A DNA stretch of 5,323 nucleotides, taken from CAZYBG01 sp964645155 (GTDB lineage Bacteria > Pseudomonadota > Alphaproteobacteria > Rhodobacterales > Rhodobacteraceae). Positions 1 to 5,323 of the stretch are shown here, in pieces. The translations under genes were made by a program, and so were the position numbers. Location: NCBI GenBank assembly GCA_964645155.1, contig CAZYBG010000160.1, positions 1 through 5,323 on the forward strand. Reading direction: 5' to 3'. The notes under the pieces were generated by a model. It was not told the DNA's origin. It saw nothing but the letters and a program-made list of their open reading frames with translations, and did no database searches. The number at the start of each line of letters is the position of its first letter. Position 1 is the stretch's first letter.

Positions 1-12
1 GGGGATATAATC

Positions 13-153
13 TTGACGAGCCTAACAGCCCTCTTCATCAAATCTGCGCCACCTGGCAAGCACGAGGATGGCGCTGGCCTGCAACTGATCAAGTGAGCGG
101 ATGGCGGCGGTCAATGGGTCTTCCGCTACACACTTTATGGACGCCGTCGGGAG
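13..153 (+). pseudogene. N-terminal remnant of the integrase, cut by a TGA stop
   Basis: Reading in the same frame as the downstream integrase, codons from TTG at 13 encode a typical arm-binding (DUF4102-like) N-terminus: LTALFIKSAPPGKHEDGAG, then LQLIK. It is followed by TGA at 94-96 and then continues ADGGGQWVFRYTLYGRRREM straight into the ORF that begins at 154. Family members have an uninterrupted K-R-x-DGG-QWVFRY stretch here, so the TGA most simply replaces CGA (Arg) by one C-to-T change. TTG at 13 is the likely original start: GGGGA at 1-5 lies 7 nt upstream as a possible ribosome binding site, and the length to it fits the family. A true start just outside the window cannot be excluded. 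With the stop read through, the protein would be about 384 aa, close to the usual length of about 400. A sequencing error is the alternative explanation. Confidence 0.75.
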
Positions 154-1167
154 ATGGGTCTCGGCGGACTGAAGGCACTCTCCCTGAAGGACGCTCGGGA
201 ACTCGCCTTAGAGTATCGGACCTTGGTTGCCAAAGGCAAAGACCCCATCGAACATCGGCGCCGACTGCGCCAGGAAGCCTTGCGTGACCGTCATCTCCTG
301 AGGGATGTCGCATCAGACGCTTTCGAGAGCCGCAAGGCCGATCTCAAGGAGGACGGAGCTGCTGGTCGATGGTACAGCCCGCTGGAACATCACATGCTGC
401 CGAAACTCGGGCGCATGCCTGTCACCGCGATCACCCAAAGCGACATCAGAGACGCCTTGGCGCCGATCTGGCATTCCAAGGCCCCGACCGCCACGAAGGC
501 GGCTAATCGCCTTAAGATCGTCCTGGATCATGCCGCCGCCTTGGGTCTTGATGTCAACTTGCAGGCGGTCGCCAAGGCGAAGCAACTTCTCGGTCGGCAG
601 CGGCACGAGGTCACCTCCGTCCCGAGTATGCCGTGGAAGGGTGTCCCAGCGTTCTATGCCTCTCTCGAGGAGCCGACGATCACGCATCTGGCGCTTCGAC
701 TGCTCATCTTGACGGGATTGCGCTCTGTGCCAGTGCGCTTCGCCCGGCTCGACGAAATCGCCGGAGACGTCTGGACCGTGCCCGCGAACAACATGAAGGC
801 ACGCGTCGGCGCTGCGGCGGACTTCCGCGTCCCCCTCAGCGAGGAGGCGTGTCGTGTCATTGACCTTCGTCCATACGAGCGCGATGGGTTTCTGTTTCCC
901 TCTATCCGCAAGGGGGTCATCAGCGATGCGACCATGGCACGGCTGATGGAGCGCCGCGGGCTTGAAGCCCGTCCGCATGGCTTCAGGTCCAGTCTATGTA
1001 CCTGGCTTGCAGAAGAGACGGAAGCCACGCATGAGGTCGCCGAGATGGTTCTGGCGCCCGCATCCGACAGCAAGGTGGTCCGGACATATCGCAAGACCGA
1101 CTTCCTCAATCAGCGGCGGCCGTTGATGGAACGCTGGGCACGCTTCTGTACGGGTTCGCGCCCTTGA
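154..1167 (+). CDS. Tyrosine recombinase / P4-like phage integrase, N-terminally truncated
   Basis: This family performs site-specific recombination that inserts or excises islands and prophages, often at tRNA genes. The 337-aa ORF starts at the first ATG after the TGA at 94-96. GGGAG abuts the ATG with no spacer, so this start is poorly supported and the frame is probably the body of a broken gene. What remains is the core-binding domain (about residues 45-140) and the catalytic domain (about 160-330). Catalytic Arg is R190 in LILTGLRS, the Lys is probably K215 in NNMKAR, the H-x-x-R box is H275-GF-R278, and the nucleophile is Y312 in VRTYRKTD. The second conserved His, normally in 'LAH', is Pro here (P302, codon 1057-1059). 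The C-terminus RRPLMERWARF is typical. GC is clearly lower than in the tra genes. The gene ends 31 bp from the convergent traD. The family is sure; activity is doubtful. Confidence 0.88.
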   Translation: MGLGGLKALSLKDARELALEYRTLVAKGKDPIEHRRRLRQEALRDRHLLRDVASDAFESRKADLKEDGAAGRWYSPLEHHMLPKLGRMPVTAITQSDIRDALAPIWHSKAPTATKAANRLKIVLDHAAALGLDVNLQAVAKAKQLLGRQRHEVTSVPSMPWKGVPAFYASLEEPTITHLALRLLILTGLRSVPVRFARLDEIAGDVWTVPANNMKARVGAAADFRVPLSEEACRVIDLRPYERDGFLFPSIRKGVISDATMARLMERRGLEARPHGFRSSLCTWLAEETEATHEVAEMVLAPASDSKVVRTYRKTDFLNQRRPLMERWARFCTGSRP

Positions 1168-1177
1168 AAAAGGCGCG
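1157..1177. other. Short hairpin between convergent integrase and traD ends
   Basis: CGCGCC at 1157-1162 pairs with GGCGCG at 1172-1177 around a small A-rich loop that includes the integrase stop TGA (1165-1167). Two more T-A pairs are possible after one mismatch. It sits between two convergent genes, where a bidirectional terminator would be expected. No T-run follows on either strand, so it is not a classical intrinsic terminator and the function is only a suggestion. Confidence 0.3.
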
Positions 1178-1198
1178 GTGTCGCAGGCCTCTCGGGCA

Positions 1199-1441
1199 CT
1201 AGCGGTCCGATGCCACTACTATTTGATTTGCCTCGAACGCCCTCTTCCCCTTCCCGGCCCAGAGCTCCCGCGCGCGCTCGCCCCGCTCGCCCTGCAGCGT
1301 CTCGGCCACCCGGAGCAGCGCGCCGTAGATCGTGGCACGGTCATCGCCGGTGTGCTCCACGATCCGCGCCTTCAGCACGAGCCCGCCGAGTTCGATCAGC
1401 TGCCGGGTGCGGCGGCGGCGCTCGATCTGCCAGGATCGCAT
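1199..1441 (-). CDS. traD: TraD-like conjugal transfer accessory protein
   Basis: A small basic protein of 80 aa from ATG at 1441, beginning MRSWQIERRRRTRQLIELGG. The RRRRTRxLIELGGLVxKA block and the following TGDDRATIYGALL are the signature of the TraD proteins that accompany TraC and TraA in Ti/rhizobial-type transfer regions. The Ti TraD is about 70 aa. Its biochemical role is not settled; a part in relaxosome or oriT function is assumed from position. I chose ATG 1441 because the match begins there. An in-frame TTG at 1519 would add 26 residues without family resemblance. Upstream AAGGG is about 11 nt from the ATG, a weak ribosome binding site. The gene lies 91 nt downstream of traC on the same strand, probably in one operon. 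The last residues (NQIVVASDR, codons within 1199-1228) are AT-rich and unlike family C-termini, suggesting that the 3' end was replaced at a junction. The expected next gene, traG, is missing. Confidence 0.8.
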   Translation of the reverse strand: MRSWQIERRRRTRQLIELGGLVLKARIVEHTGDDRATIYGALLRVAETLQGERGERARELWAGKGKRAFEANQIVVASDR

Positions 1442-1532
1442 GTCAGTTCGGGCCCTTGTCACCAGATGACGGTTGCGCGCTGCCCGGTTGCAGCCCAGCG
1501 CTCTTTCCGTCGCCGTCAATCTCTGCAGCAGA

Positions 1533-1820
1533 TCACCGCTCCTGCCCTTGCTCCCGCCCTGGCCGTCGCTCTTTCTCCTGCCGTTCTCGCCCGCGCCTTC
1601 GGAACACCGCCTCCCCGCGCCTGGCCCAGGCCTCGCGTTTCGCAGGGTCGGTGGTCTCCGCGAGCACGAGCAGCGCGCCGGCCAATTCCGCGGGGTCGAA
1701 CGCGTCGGCGCCGGTGGCGATGACCAGCTCGCCGAGCTCTCGCACCTTGCGGACCTTGAGCTCCCGGGCCTTGTCCTCCAGCGCCTTCAGTTCCGCGTCG
1801 TAATCCCTGGGTCGGCGCAT
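1533..1820 (-). CDS. traC: TraC-like conjugal transfer accessory protein
   Basis: A 95-aa protein beginning MRRPRDYDAELKALEDKARE. It has an N-terminal coiled-coil-like stretch (about residues 8-28), a conserved centre RELGELVIATGADAFDPAELAGALL (written with start R26) and a very basic Arg/Gly/Gln-rich tail. Proteins like this sit between traD and the oriT opposite traA in alphaproteobacterial elements and are called TraC or TraD in different annotations; both names denote small relaxosome accessory proteins. ATG at 1820 is the start because AGGAGG at 1826-1831 lies 5 nt upstream on the minus strand. A start at 1865 would add 15 residues and place this binding site inside the gene. The gene is transcribed away from the putative oriT and divergently from traA, and traD follows on the same strand. 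The family assignment is good; the choice of symbol is less sure. Confidence 0.75.
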   Translation of the reverse strand: MRRPRDYDAELKALEDKARELKVRKVRELGELVIATGADAFDPAELAGALLVLAETTDPAKREAWARRGEAVFRRRGRERQEKERRPGREQGQER

Positions 1821-1825
1821 CTCTG

Positions 1826-1832
1826 CCTCCTC
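1826..1832 (-). promoter_or_regulatory. Ribosome binding site of traC
   Basis: The minus strand reads GAGGAGG, 5 nt before the ATG at 1820. It is the strongest Shine-Dalgarno sequence in the window, and it fixes the traC start at 1820 rather than at the longer option at 1865. Confidence 0.75.
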
Positions 1833-1887
1833 TGACTGCCGATGCACGAAGGATAGCGGAGCCACGCGCGCAACGCTCCAGTGTCGC

Positions 1888-1915
1888 CGGGACGGTCCGG
1901 CATGCCCCGGTCCCG
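1888..1915. repeat. Inverted repeat with internal palindrome beside oriT
   Basis: CGGGAC at 1888-1893 is the reverse complement of GTCCCG at 1910-1915. Between them lies the perfect palindrome GGCATGCC at 1899-1906. It lies in the traC-traA intergenic region, about 20 bp from the nic-like core, where relaxosome accessory proteins or a tra regulator could bind. Short GC-rich repeats arise by chance in such DNA, so the function is unproven. Confidence 0.4.
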
Positions 1916-1920
1916 CCCGA

Positions 1921-1973
1921 GAATTTTTCGAGGGAGGGCGCGCTTATACGTCGTTCCGACGTCGGTGCGCCCG
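1921..1973. other. oriT: Putative oriT with MOBQ-type nic site and nested inverted repeat
   Basis: On the minus strand, 1946 down to 1935 reads TAAGCGCGCCCT, which differs at one base from the RSF1010/R1162-type nic core TAA(A/G)TGCG/CCCT as I remember it. By analogy the nick would fall on the minus strand between 1939 and 1938. The plus strand here, AGGGCGCGCTTATACGTC, resembles the Ti plasmid oriT class. An inner hairpin, ACGTCG at 1948-1953 and CGACGT at 1957-1962 with a 3-nt loop, abuts the core, and an outer pair, GGGCGC 1936-1941 and GCGCCC 1967-1972, encloses it. An A/T patch (1921-1928) lies on the other side of the core. Location between divergent traC and traA is where Ti-type elements keep oriT, and the neighbouring relaxase is of the matching MOBQ class. 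With this polarity the traC/traD side would enter the recipient first and traA last. Not demonstrated experimentally. Confidence 0.78.
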
Positions 1974-1992
1974 TCGCAGCGTTCGTCCCGCC

Positions 1993-4900
1993 ATGGCGAT
2001 CTACCGTCTGCACGTGAAGGTCATTGGGCGCGCGACGGGCGCCAGCGCGGTAGCGGCCGCGGCCTACCGCTCGGCGTCGCGGCTCCGGGACGACCGGATC
2101 GATCGCAGTCATGACTTCACCGCCAAGCGCGGCGTGGCCCACTCCGAGGTTCTTTTGCCCGAGGGCGCGCCGGAGGCCCTGTCCGACCGCGAGCGGCTCT
2201 GGAACGGTGTCGAAGCCTGCGAACGTCGCCGCGATGCCCAGCTCGCGCGCGAAGTGGAGTTCGCCCTGCTGCGCGAGCTGAGCGAGGCGGAAGGCATCGC
2301 GCTGGCGCGGGACTTCGTTCGAGATCAGTTCGTCGCCCGCGGCATGATCGCCGATTTCAACGTGCACTGGGACCGGGCCGAGGACGGCAGCCTGAAGCCC
2401 CATGCCCATGTCATGCTGACGATGCGGTCGGTGAACGAAGACGGCTTCGGGCAAAAAGTGCGGGACTGGAACCGCACGGGGATGGTGGAGCGCTGGCGGG
2501 CGCGCTGGGCCGAACTTGCGAATGCGCGGCTCGCCGAGCTCGACCTCGATCTGCGCATCGACCATCGCAGCCTGGAGGCGCAGGGCATACCGCTCGAGCC
2601 GCAGGACAAGATCGGCGCGCCGGCGCAGCGGATCGAGGGCGAGGGGGGCGAGGCCGACCGCGCCGAACTGCACCGCCAGATCGCGCGGGCGAACGGCGAG
2701 AGGATCCTCGCCGATCCGGCCTTCGGGCTCGCGGTGATCACCCACCAGCAATCGACCTTCACGCACCGCGACCTCGCGCGCCTCGCGCATCGTCACAGCG
2801 ATGGCGTCGAGCAGTACAAAGCGGTGCTCGACGCGCTGCACGGGGCGCCCGAGCTCGTGGCCCTCGGCAGCGACGGGCGCGGCGAGCGGCGCTTCACCAC
2901 GCGAGGCATGATCGCGGCGGAACGGCGGCTGCACCGGGCGGCGGACCTGCTGGCCGGGACGCGGCGCGGCGGCGCCGGAACGCCGCACTGGAAAGCGGCG
3001 TCGGCGCGCGCGGCAGAGCGCGGCCTCACCCTCTCCGGCGCGCAGGAAGCGGCGCTGGCGCGGATCACCGGCGGGCGCGATCTGGAGATCGTGATCGGCC
3101 CCGCCGGGACGGGGAAGAGCGCGCTGCTCGGCGTCGCCCGCGAGGCCTGGGAGGCGGCCGGCTACCGGGTCCGCGGCGCGGCGCTCTCCGGCATCGCGGC
3201 CGAAGGCCTGGAGACCGGCGCGGGCATCTCTTCGAGAACCCTGGCGAGCCTGGAACATGCCTGGGTCCACAAGCGCGATCTCCTGACCGAGCACGACGTC
3301 TTGGTGATCGACGAGGCCGGCATGGTCGGCACGCGGCAGCTGGAACGGGTGCTGTCGCAGGCGGCAAACGCCGGGGCGAAGGTCGTGCTGCTCGGCGACC
3401 CGCAGCAGCTGCAGGCGATCGAGGCCGGGGCGGCGTTCCGGTCGCTCCAAGAGCGCCATGGCGGCGCGCGGCTCGGCGAGGTGCGCCGGCAGCGCGAGGA
3501 CTGGCAGCGGGCGGCGACACGCGATCTCGCCGCGGGCCATGTCGGCGCGGCGCTGCAGACGTATGACGGCCATGGCCGGGTGCATCAGGCCGATACCCGC
3601 GAAGCGGCCCGCGCGGCGGTGATCGACCGCTGGGACAGCGACCGGCAGGCGGCGCCGGAGGCGAGCCGCATCATCCTGACCCACACCAATGACGAGGTGC
3701 GCGCGCTGAACGAGATGGCCCGGGCGCGGCTGCGGGCGGCAGGCGAGCTCGGCGACGAGGTCGAACTGACGATGGAGCGGGGACGCCGATGCTTCGCCGC
3801 CGGCGACCGGGTGATGTTCCTGCGCAATGAGCGGGGCTTGGGCGTGACGAACGGCACGCTCGGCACCATCGAGGCGGTCGACGAGCGGGCGATGACCGCC
3901 CGCACCGATAACGGCCGTTCGGTCAGCGTCGAGCTCAGGGACTACAGCCATCTCGACCACGGCTACGCGGCGACGATCCACAAGGCGCAGGGCATGACGG
4001 TGGACCGGGCGCATGTGCTGGCGACGCCGGGCCTGGATGCGCATGCGGCTTACGTCGCGCTGACGCGGCACCGCGACCAGCTGGACCTGCATTACGGCCG
4101 GGACGACTTCGCGAGCCCGGCGCGGCTGATCCGCCTGCTGTCGCGCGACCGGTCGAAGGACATGGCGCTGGACCATCCGGAGGCGGACCCGGTCGCGGCC
4201 TATGCCGAGCGGCGCGGCATCACCTTCCGGGAGCGGGTGGTGGACGTCGTAAAGAGGCTCGTGCCGGAGCGCCTGCGGGAGCGGGTCGGCGACCTGGCCG
4301 AGCGGCTGCGCGCGTCCGGAGACGGCGCGCCCGGTCTTGAGGTCGGGCCGCGGCCGGAAAGGGGAGAGGCCCCGAGAGAGATCGCGCGCGACGATCCGGC
4401 ACGAACCGCGACGGCTGGAACTCCCGACCGGGCCCCGCCACCGGCGGCGGAGACCGACGAGGCGCGGGAGGCGGCGCTGCGCAAGGCCCGGCGCCAGGCT
4501 CTCATCCGCCATGCCCGCGAGGCGGCGGCGGTGATCGACGCCCAGCTGGCCGGCGGCAGGCCGAGCGCGGCGCAGTGGAGGAACCTCGCCGAGGCCCGCG
4601 AGGACTTCGAGGCGGTCCGACCCCATGGCTGGCGCGATGCCGAGCAGGCCTATCTCAAGGCGCCCGGCCTCGCCCGGGACGCTGCCCGCGGCCGGGCCGG
4701 CGCCGCGATCCGGGCGCTGCAGCTCGAGACCGGGATCCGCACCGGACCGCAGCGCCGGGCCGATGCCTTCGTGCAGCGCTGGCAGAAGCTCGACCGCACG
4801 AGCAAGGTGCAATATGGCGACGGCCCCTACGCGGCCTACGAGGCGACGCGAGCCGCGATGCGGAACATGGCGATGGAGCTCGCCCGCGACCCGCAACTGG

Positions 4901-5031
4901 AATCGCTCCTCGCCAACCGCAGGCGCGCGCTCGGCATCGACCCCAGCCTCGACTCGGGCCGCCGTCTCGGCCGCGAGCTCGCCTTCCAGCACGACCTCGA
5001 CCTCGGCCGCAGCCGCGGGCTCGGCCTCTGA
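1993..5031 (+). CDS. traA: Ti-type conjugative relaxase-helicase TraA (MOBQ)
   Basis: TraA nicks one strand at oriT, stays covalently joined to the 5' end and unwinds the strand for transfer. The protein has 1012 aa; Ti plasmid TraA is about 1100. Relaxase domain, residues 1-about 250: MAIYRLHVKV start, nucleophile candidate Y25 in AAAYRSA, acidic pair E87/E89 in REVEF, and metal-binding His in NVHWD (H125) and KPHAH (H137, H139). SF1/RecD-like helicase, about 340-700: Walker A GPAGTGKS at 369-376, Walker B VLVIDEAGM at 436-444, GDPQQL at 468-473, GYAATIHKAQG at 657-667 and YVALTR at 687-692. A Pro/charged linker (about 775-821) leads to a conserved-looking C-terminal region 822-1012 of unknown fold. 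All helicase motifs are intact and the frame is unbroken. ATG 1993 gives the family N-terminus exactly, although no good ribosome binding site precedes it. It is divergent from traC across the putative oriT. L93 stands where relatives usually have Pro (ALPREL). Confidence 0.95.
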   Translation: MAIYRLHVKVIGRATGASAVAAAAYRSASRLRDDRIDRSHDFTAKRGVAHSEVLLPEGAPEALSDRERLWNGVEACERRRDAQLAREVEFALLRELSEAEGIALARDFVRDQFVARGMIADFNVHWDRAEDGSLKPHAHVMLTMRSVNEDGFGQKVRDWNRTGMVERWRARWAELANARLAELDLDLRIDHRSLEAQGIPLEPQDKIGAPAQRIEGEGGEADRAELHRQIARANGERILADPAFGLAVITHQQSTFTHRDLARLAHRHSDGVEQYKAVLDALHGAPELVALGSDGRGERRFTTRGMIAAERRLHRAADLLAGTRRGGAGTPHWKAASARAAERGLTLSGAQEAALARITGGRDLEIVIGPAGTGKSALLGVAREAWEAAGYRVRGAALSGIAAEGLETGAGISSRTLASLEHAWVHKRDLLTEHDVLVIDEAGMVGTRQLERVLSQAANAGAKVVLLGDPQQLQAIEAGAAFRSLQERHGGARLGEVRRQREDWQRAATRDLAAGHVGAALQTYDGHGRVHQADTREAARAAVIDRWDSDRQAAPEASRIILTHTNDEVRALNEMARARLRAAGELGDEVELTMERGRRCFAAGDRVMFLRNERGLGVTNGTLGTIEAVDERAMTARTDNGRSVSVELRDYSHLDHGYAATIHKAQGMTVDRAHVLATPGLDAHAAYVALTRHRDQLDLHYGRDDFASPARLIRLLSRDRSKDMALDHPEADPVAAYAERRGITFRERVVDVVKRLVPERLRERVGDLAERLRASGDGAPGLEVGPRPERGEAPREIARDDPARTATAGTPDRAPPPAAETDEAREAALRKARRQALIRHAREAAAVIDAQLAGGRPSAAQWRNLAEAREDFEAVRPHGWRDAEQAYLKAPGLARDAARGRAGAAIRALQLETGIRTGPQRRADAFVQRWQKLDRTSKVQYGDGPYAAYEATRAAMRNMAMELARDPQLESLLANRRRALGIDPSLDSGRRLGRELAFQHDLDLGRSRGLGL

Positions 5032-5114
5032 CACCCCGCCGATCTGCCGCACGCGACGCGCCGCGCCCCGACGACGGGCCGGTCGCTCTTGCGCCGCGGC
5101 GACCGCACGGCGCC

Positions 5115-5173
5115 GACTGGCTCAGGCGCGGCTCACAGGCCGCCAGTCCCACCCAGACGGAGCCAGTCCCACC
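5115..5173. repeat. Direct and inverted GCCAGTC repeats before the AlpA-like gene
   Basis: GCCAGTCCCACC occurs twice, at 5142-5153 and 5162-5173, exactly 20 bp apart, and the second copy ends right at the ATG (5174). A diverging copy, GACTGGCTC at 5115-5123, is the exact reverse complement of GAGCCAGTC at 5160-5168. Two helical turns between direct copies suggests binding of one protein on one face of the DNA, so these may be operator sites for AlpA or another regulator. The rest of 5032-5173 shows nothing else I can identify. Confidence 0.6.
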
Positions 5174-5323
5174 ATGCCCGACCCCGACCGCATCCTCCGC
5201 ACCGTCCTCAACCGCACCGGCCTCTCCCGCTCCACCCTGTACCGCAAGATCGCCGAGGGCCCCTTCCCGGTGAGAACGGCGGTGAGAAACTCGACCACGG
5301 CAGCGGCGGGGTCGGCCCGCTGC
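5174..5323 (+). CDS. AlpA-like HTH regulator, partial; C-terminal part aberrant
   Basis: Starts MPDPDRILRTVLNRTGLSRS and continues TLYRKIAEGPFP, which matches the AlpA/MerR-like helix-turn-helix of small (about 65-75 aa) regulators in P4-like and tra-carrying islands. Such proteins control integrase or excision genes, and many sit directly downstream of traA in this type of element. GGAG at 5159-5162 lies 11 nt before the ATG, so translation signals are weak, and the 12-bp repeat touches the start codon. After residue 32 the family normally continues with basic residues and then a G-W-x-E-S-E-V-x-x-W motif. Here residues 33-50 read VRTAVRNSTTAAAGSARC instead. The frame is open to the window end. 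It is therefore either a variant C-terminus, a breakpoint near 5269, or a gene cut by another element. The HTH assignment is reasonably firm; whether the gene is intact is doubtful. Confidence 0.65.
   Translation, partial: MPDPDRILRTVLNRTGLSRSTLYRKIAEGPFPVRTAVRNSTTAAAGSARC

Noticed and set aside
313..978. Minus-strand 221-codon frame opposite the integrase
   Set aside because: The plus-strand frame contains the catalytic motifs of tyrosine recombinases; this frame shows none of its own.
1442..1519. Longer traD start at TTG 1519
   Set aside because: It uses a rare start codon, has no well-placed ribosome binding site, and the extra 26 residues show no family resemblance. It is kept only as an alternative.
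1178..1835. Several plus-strand open frames across 1178-1835
   Set aside because: They are antisense shadows of traD and traC, which have family motifs and, for traC, a strong ribosome binding site.
1821..1865. Longer traC start adding 15 residues
   Set aside because: The extension would contain the AGGAGG ribosome binding site of the shorter start and does not look like the family N-terminus.
1516..5052. A 1178-codon open frame on the minus strand opposite traA
   Set aside because: It runs antisense to a clearly conserved relaxase-helicase, shows only Arg/Ala/Pro-rich low-complexity sequence with no motif, and also overlaps traC. Long antisense open frames are common in DNA this GC-rich.
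4575..5273. A 232-codon plus-strand frame overlapping the traA 3' end
   Set aside because: It is Arg/Pro-rich shadow coding in another frame of traA; the overlapping traA and AlpA-like frames explain the region.
1..5323. CRISPR array, tRNA or rRNA gene
   Set aside because: I found no regularly spaced repeats with spacers, no tRNA-like T-arm and acceptor ends near the integrase, and no rRNA-like sequence.

Overview
The window is a piece of an alphaproteobacterial mobile element, either a plasmid or an integrated mobilizable island. Three things point to this: very high GC across most of the sequence, the Ti/rhizobial-type arrangement of small traD and traC genes divergent from a large TraA relaxase-helicase, and an AlpA-type regulator just downstream of traA. 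The species cannot be named from the sequence.

Layout: (1) Positions 1-1167, plus strand, hold a P4-like tyrosine integrase of visibly lower GC. Its N-terminal arm-binding segment is cut off by an in-frame TGA at 94-96. The rest is open, but one conserved catalytic His is replaced by Pro. (2) Positions 1199-1820, minus strand, hold traD-like and traC-like genes that converge on the integrase. The coupling protein gene traG, which normally follows traD, is absent. (3) Positions 1821-1992 are the divergent intergenic region, with a nested inverted repeat and an RSF1010/Ti-like nic core, the likely oriT. (4) Positions 1993-5031, plus strand, encode TraA of 1012 aa: a MOBQ relaxase, an SF1 helicase with intact motifs and a charged C-terminal domain. 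(5) Positions 5032-5173 are noncoding, with a 12-bp direct repeat and a related inverted copy just before the next gene. (6) Positions 5174-5323 hold the start of an AlpA-like HTH gene. Its first about 32 residues look normal, but after 'FP' the sequence stops resembling the family.

How the parts would work together: TraA would nick the oriT, stay bound to the 5' end and unwind the strand, with TraC and TraD as accessory proteins. A coupling protein and mating channel would have to come from elsewhere. The integrase and the AlpA-like protein would normally handle integration, excision and their control, but both look damaged. The overall picture is a mobilization core flanked by degraded or rearranged sequence. 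I saw no convincing undescribed multi-gene system. The most useful items to check are the oriT, the repeats before alpA and the two breakpoints.
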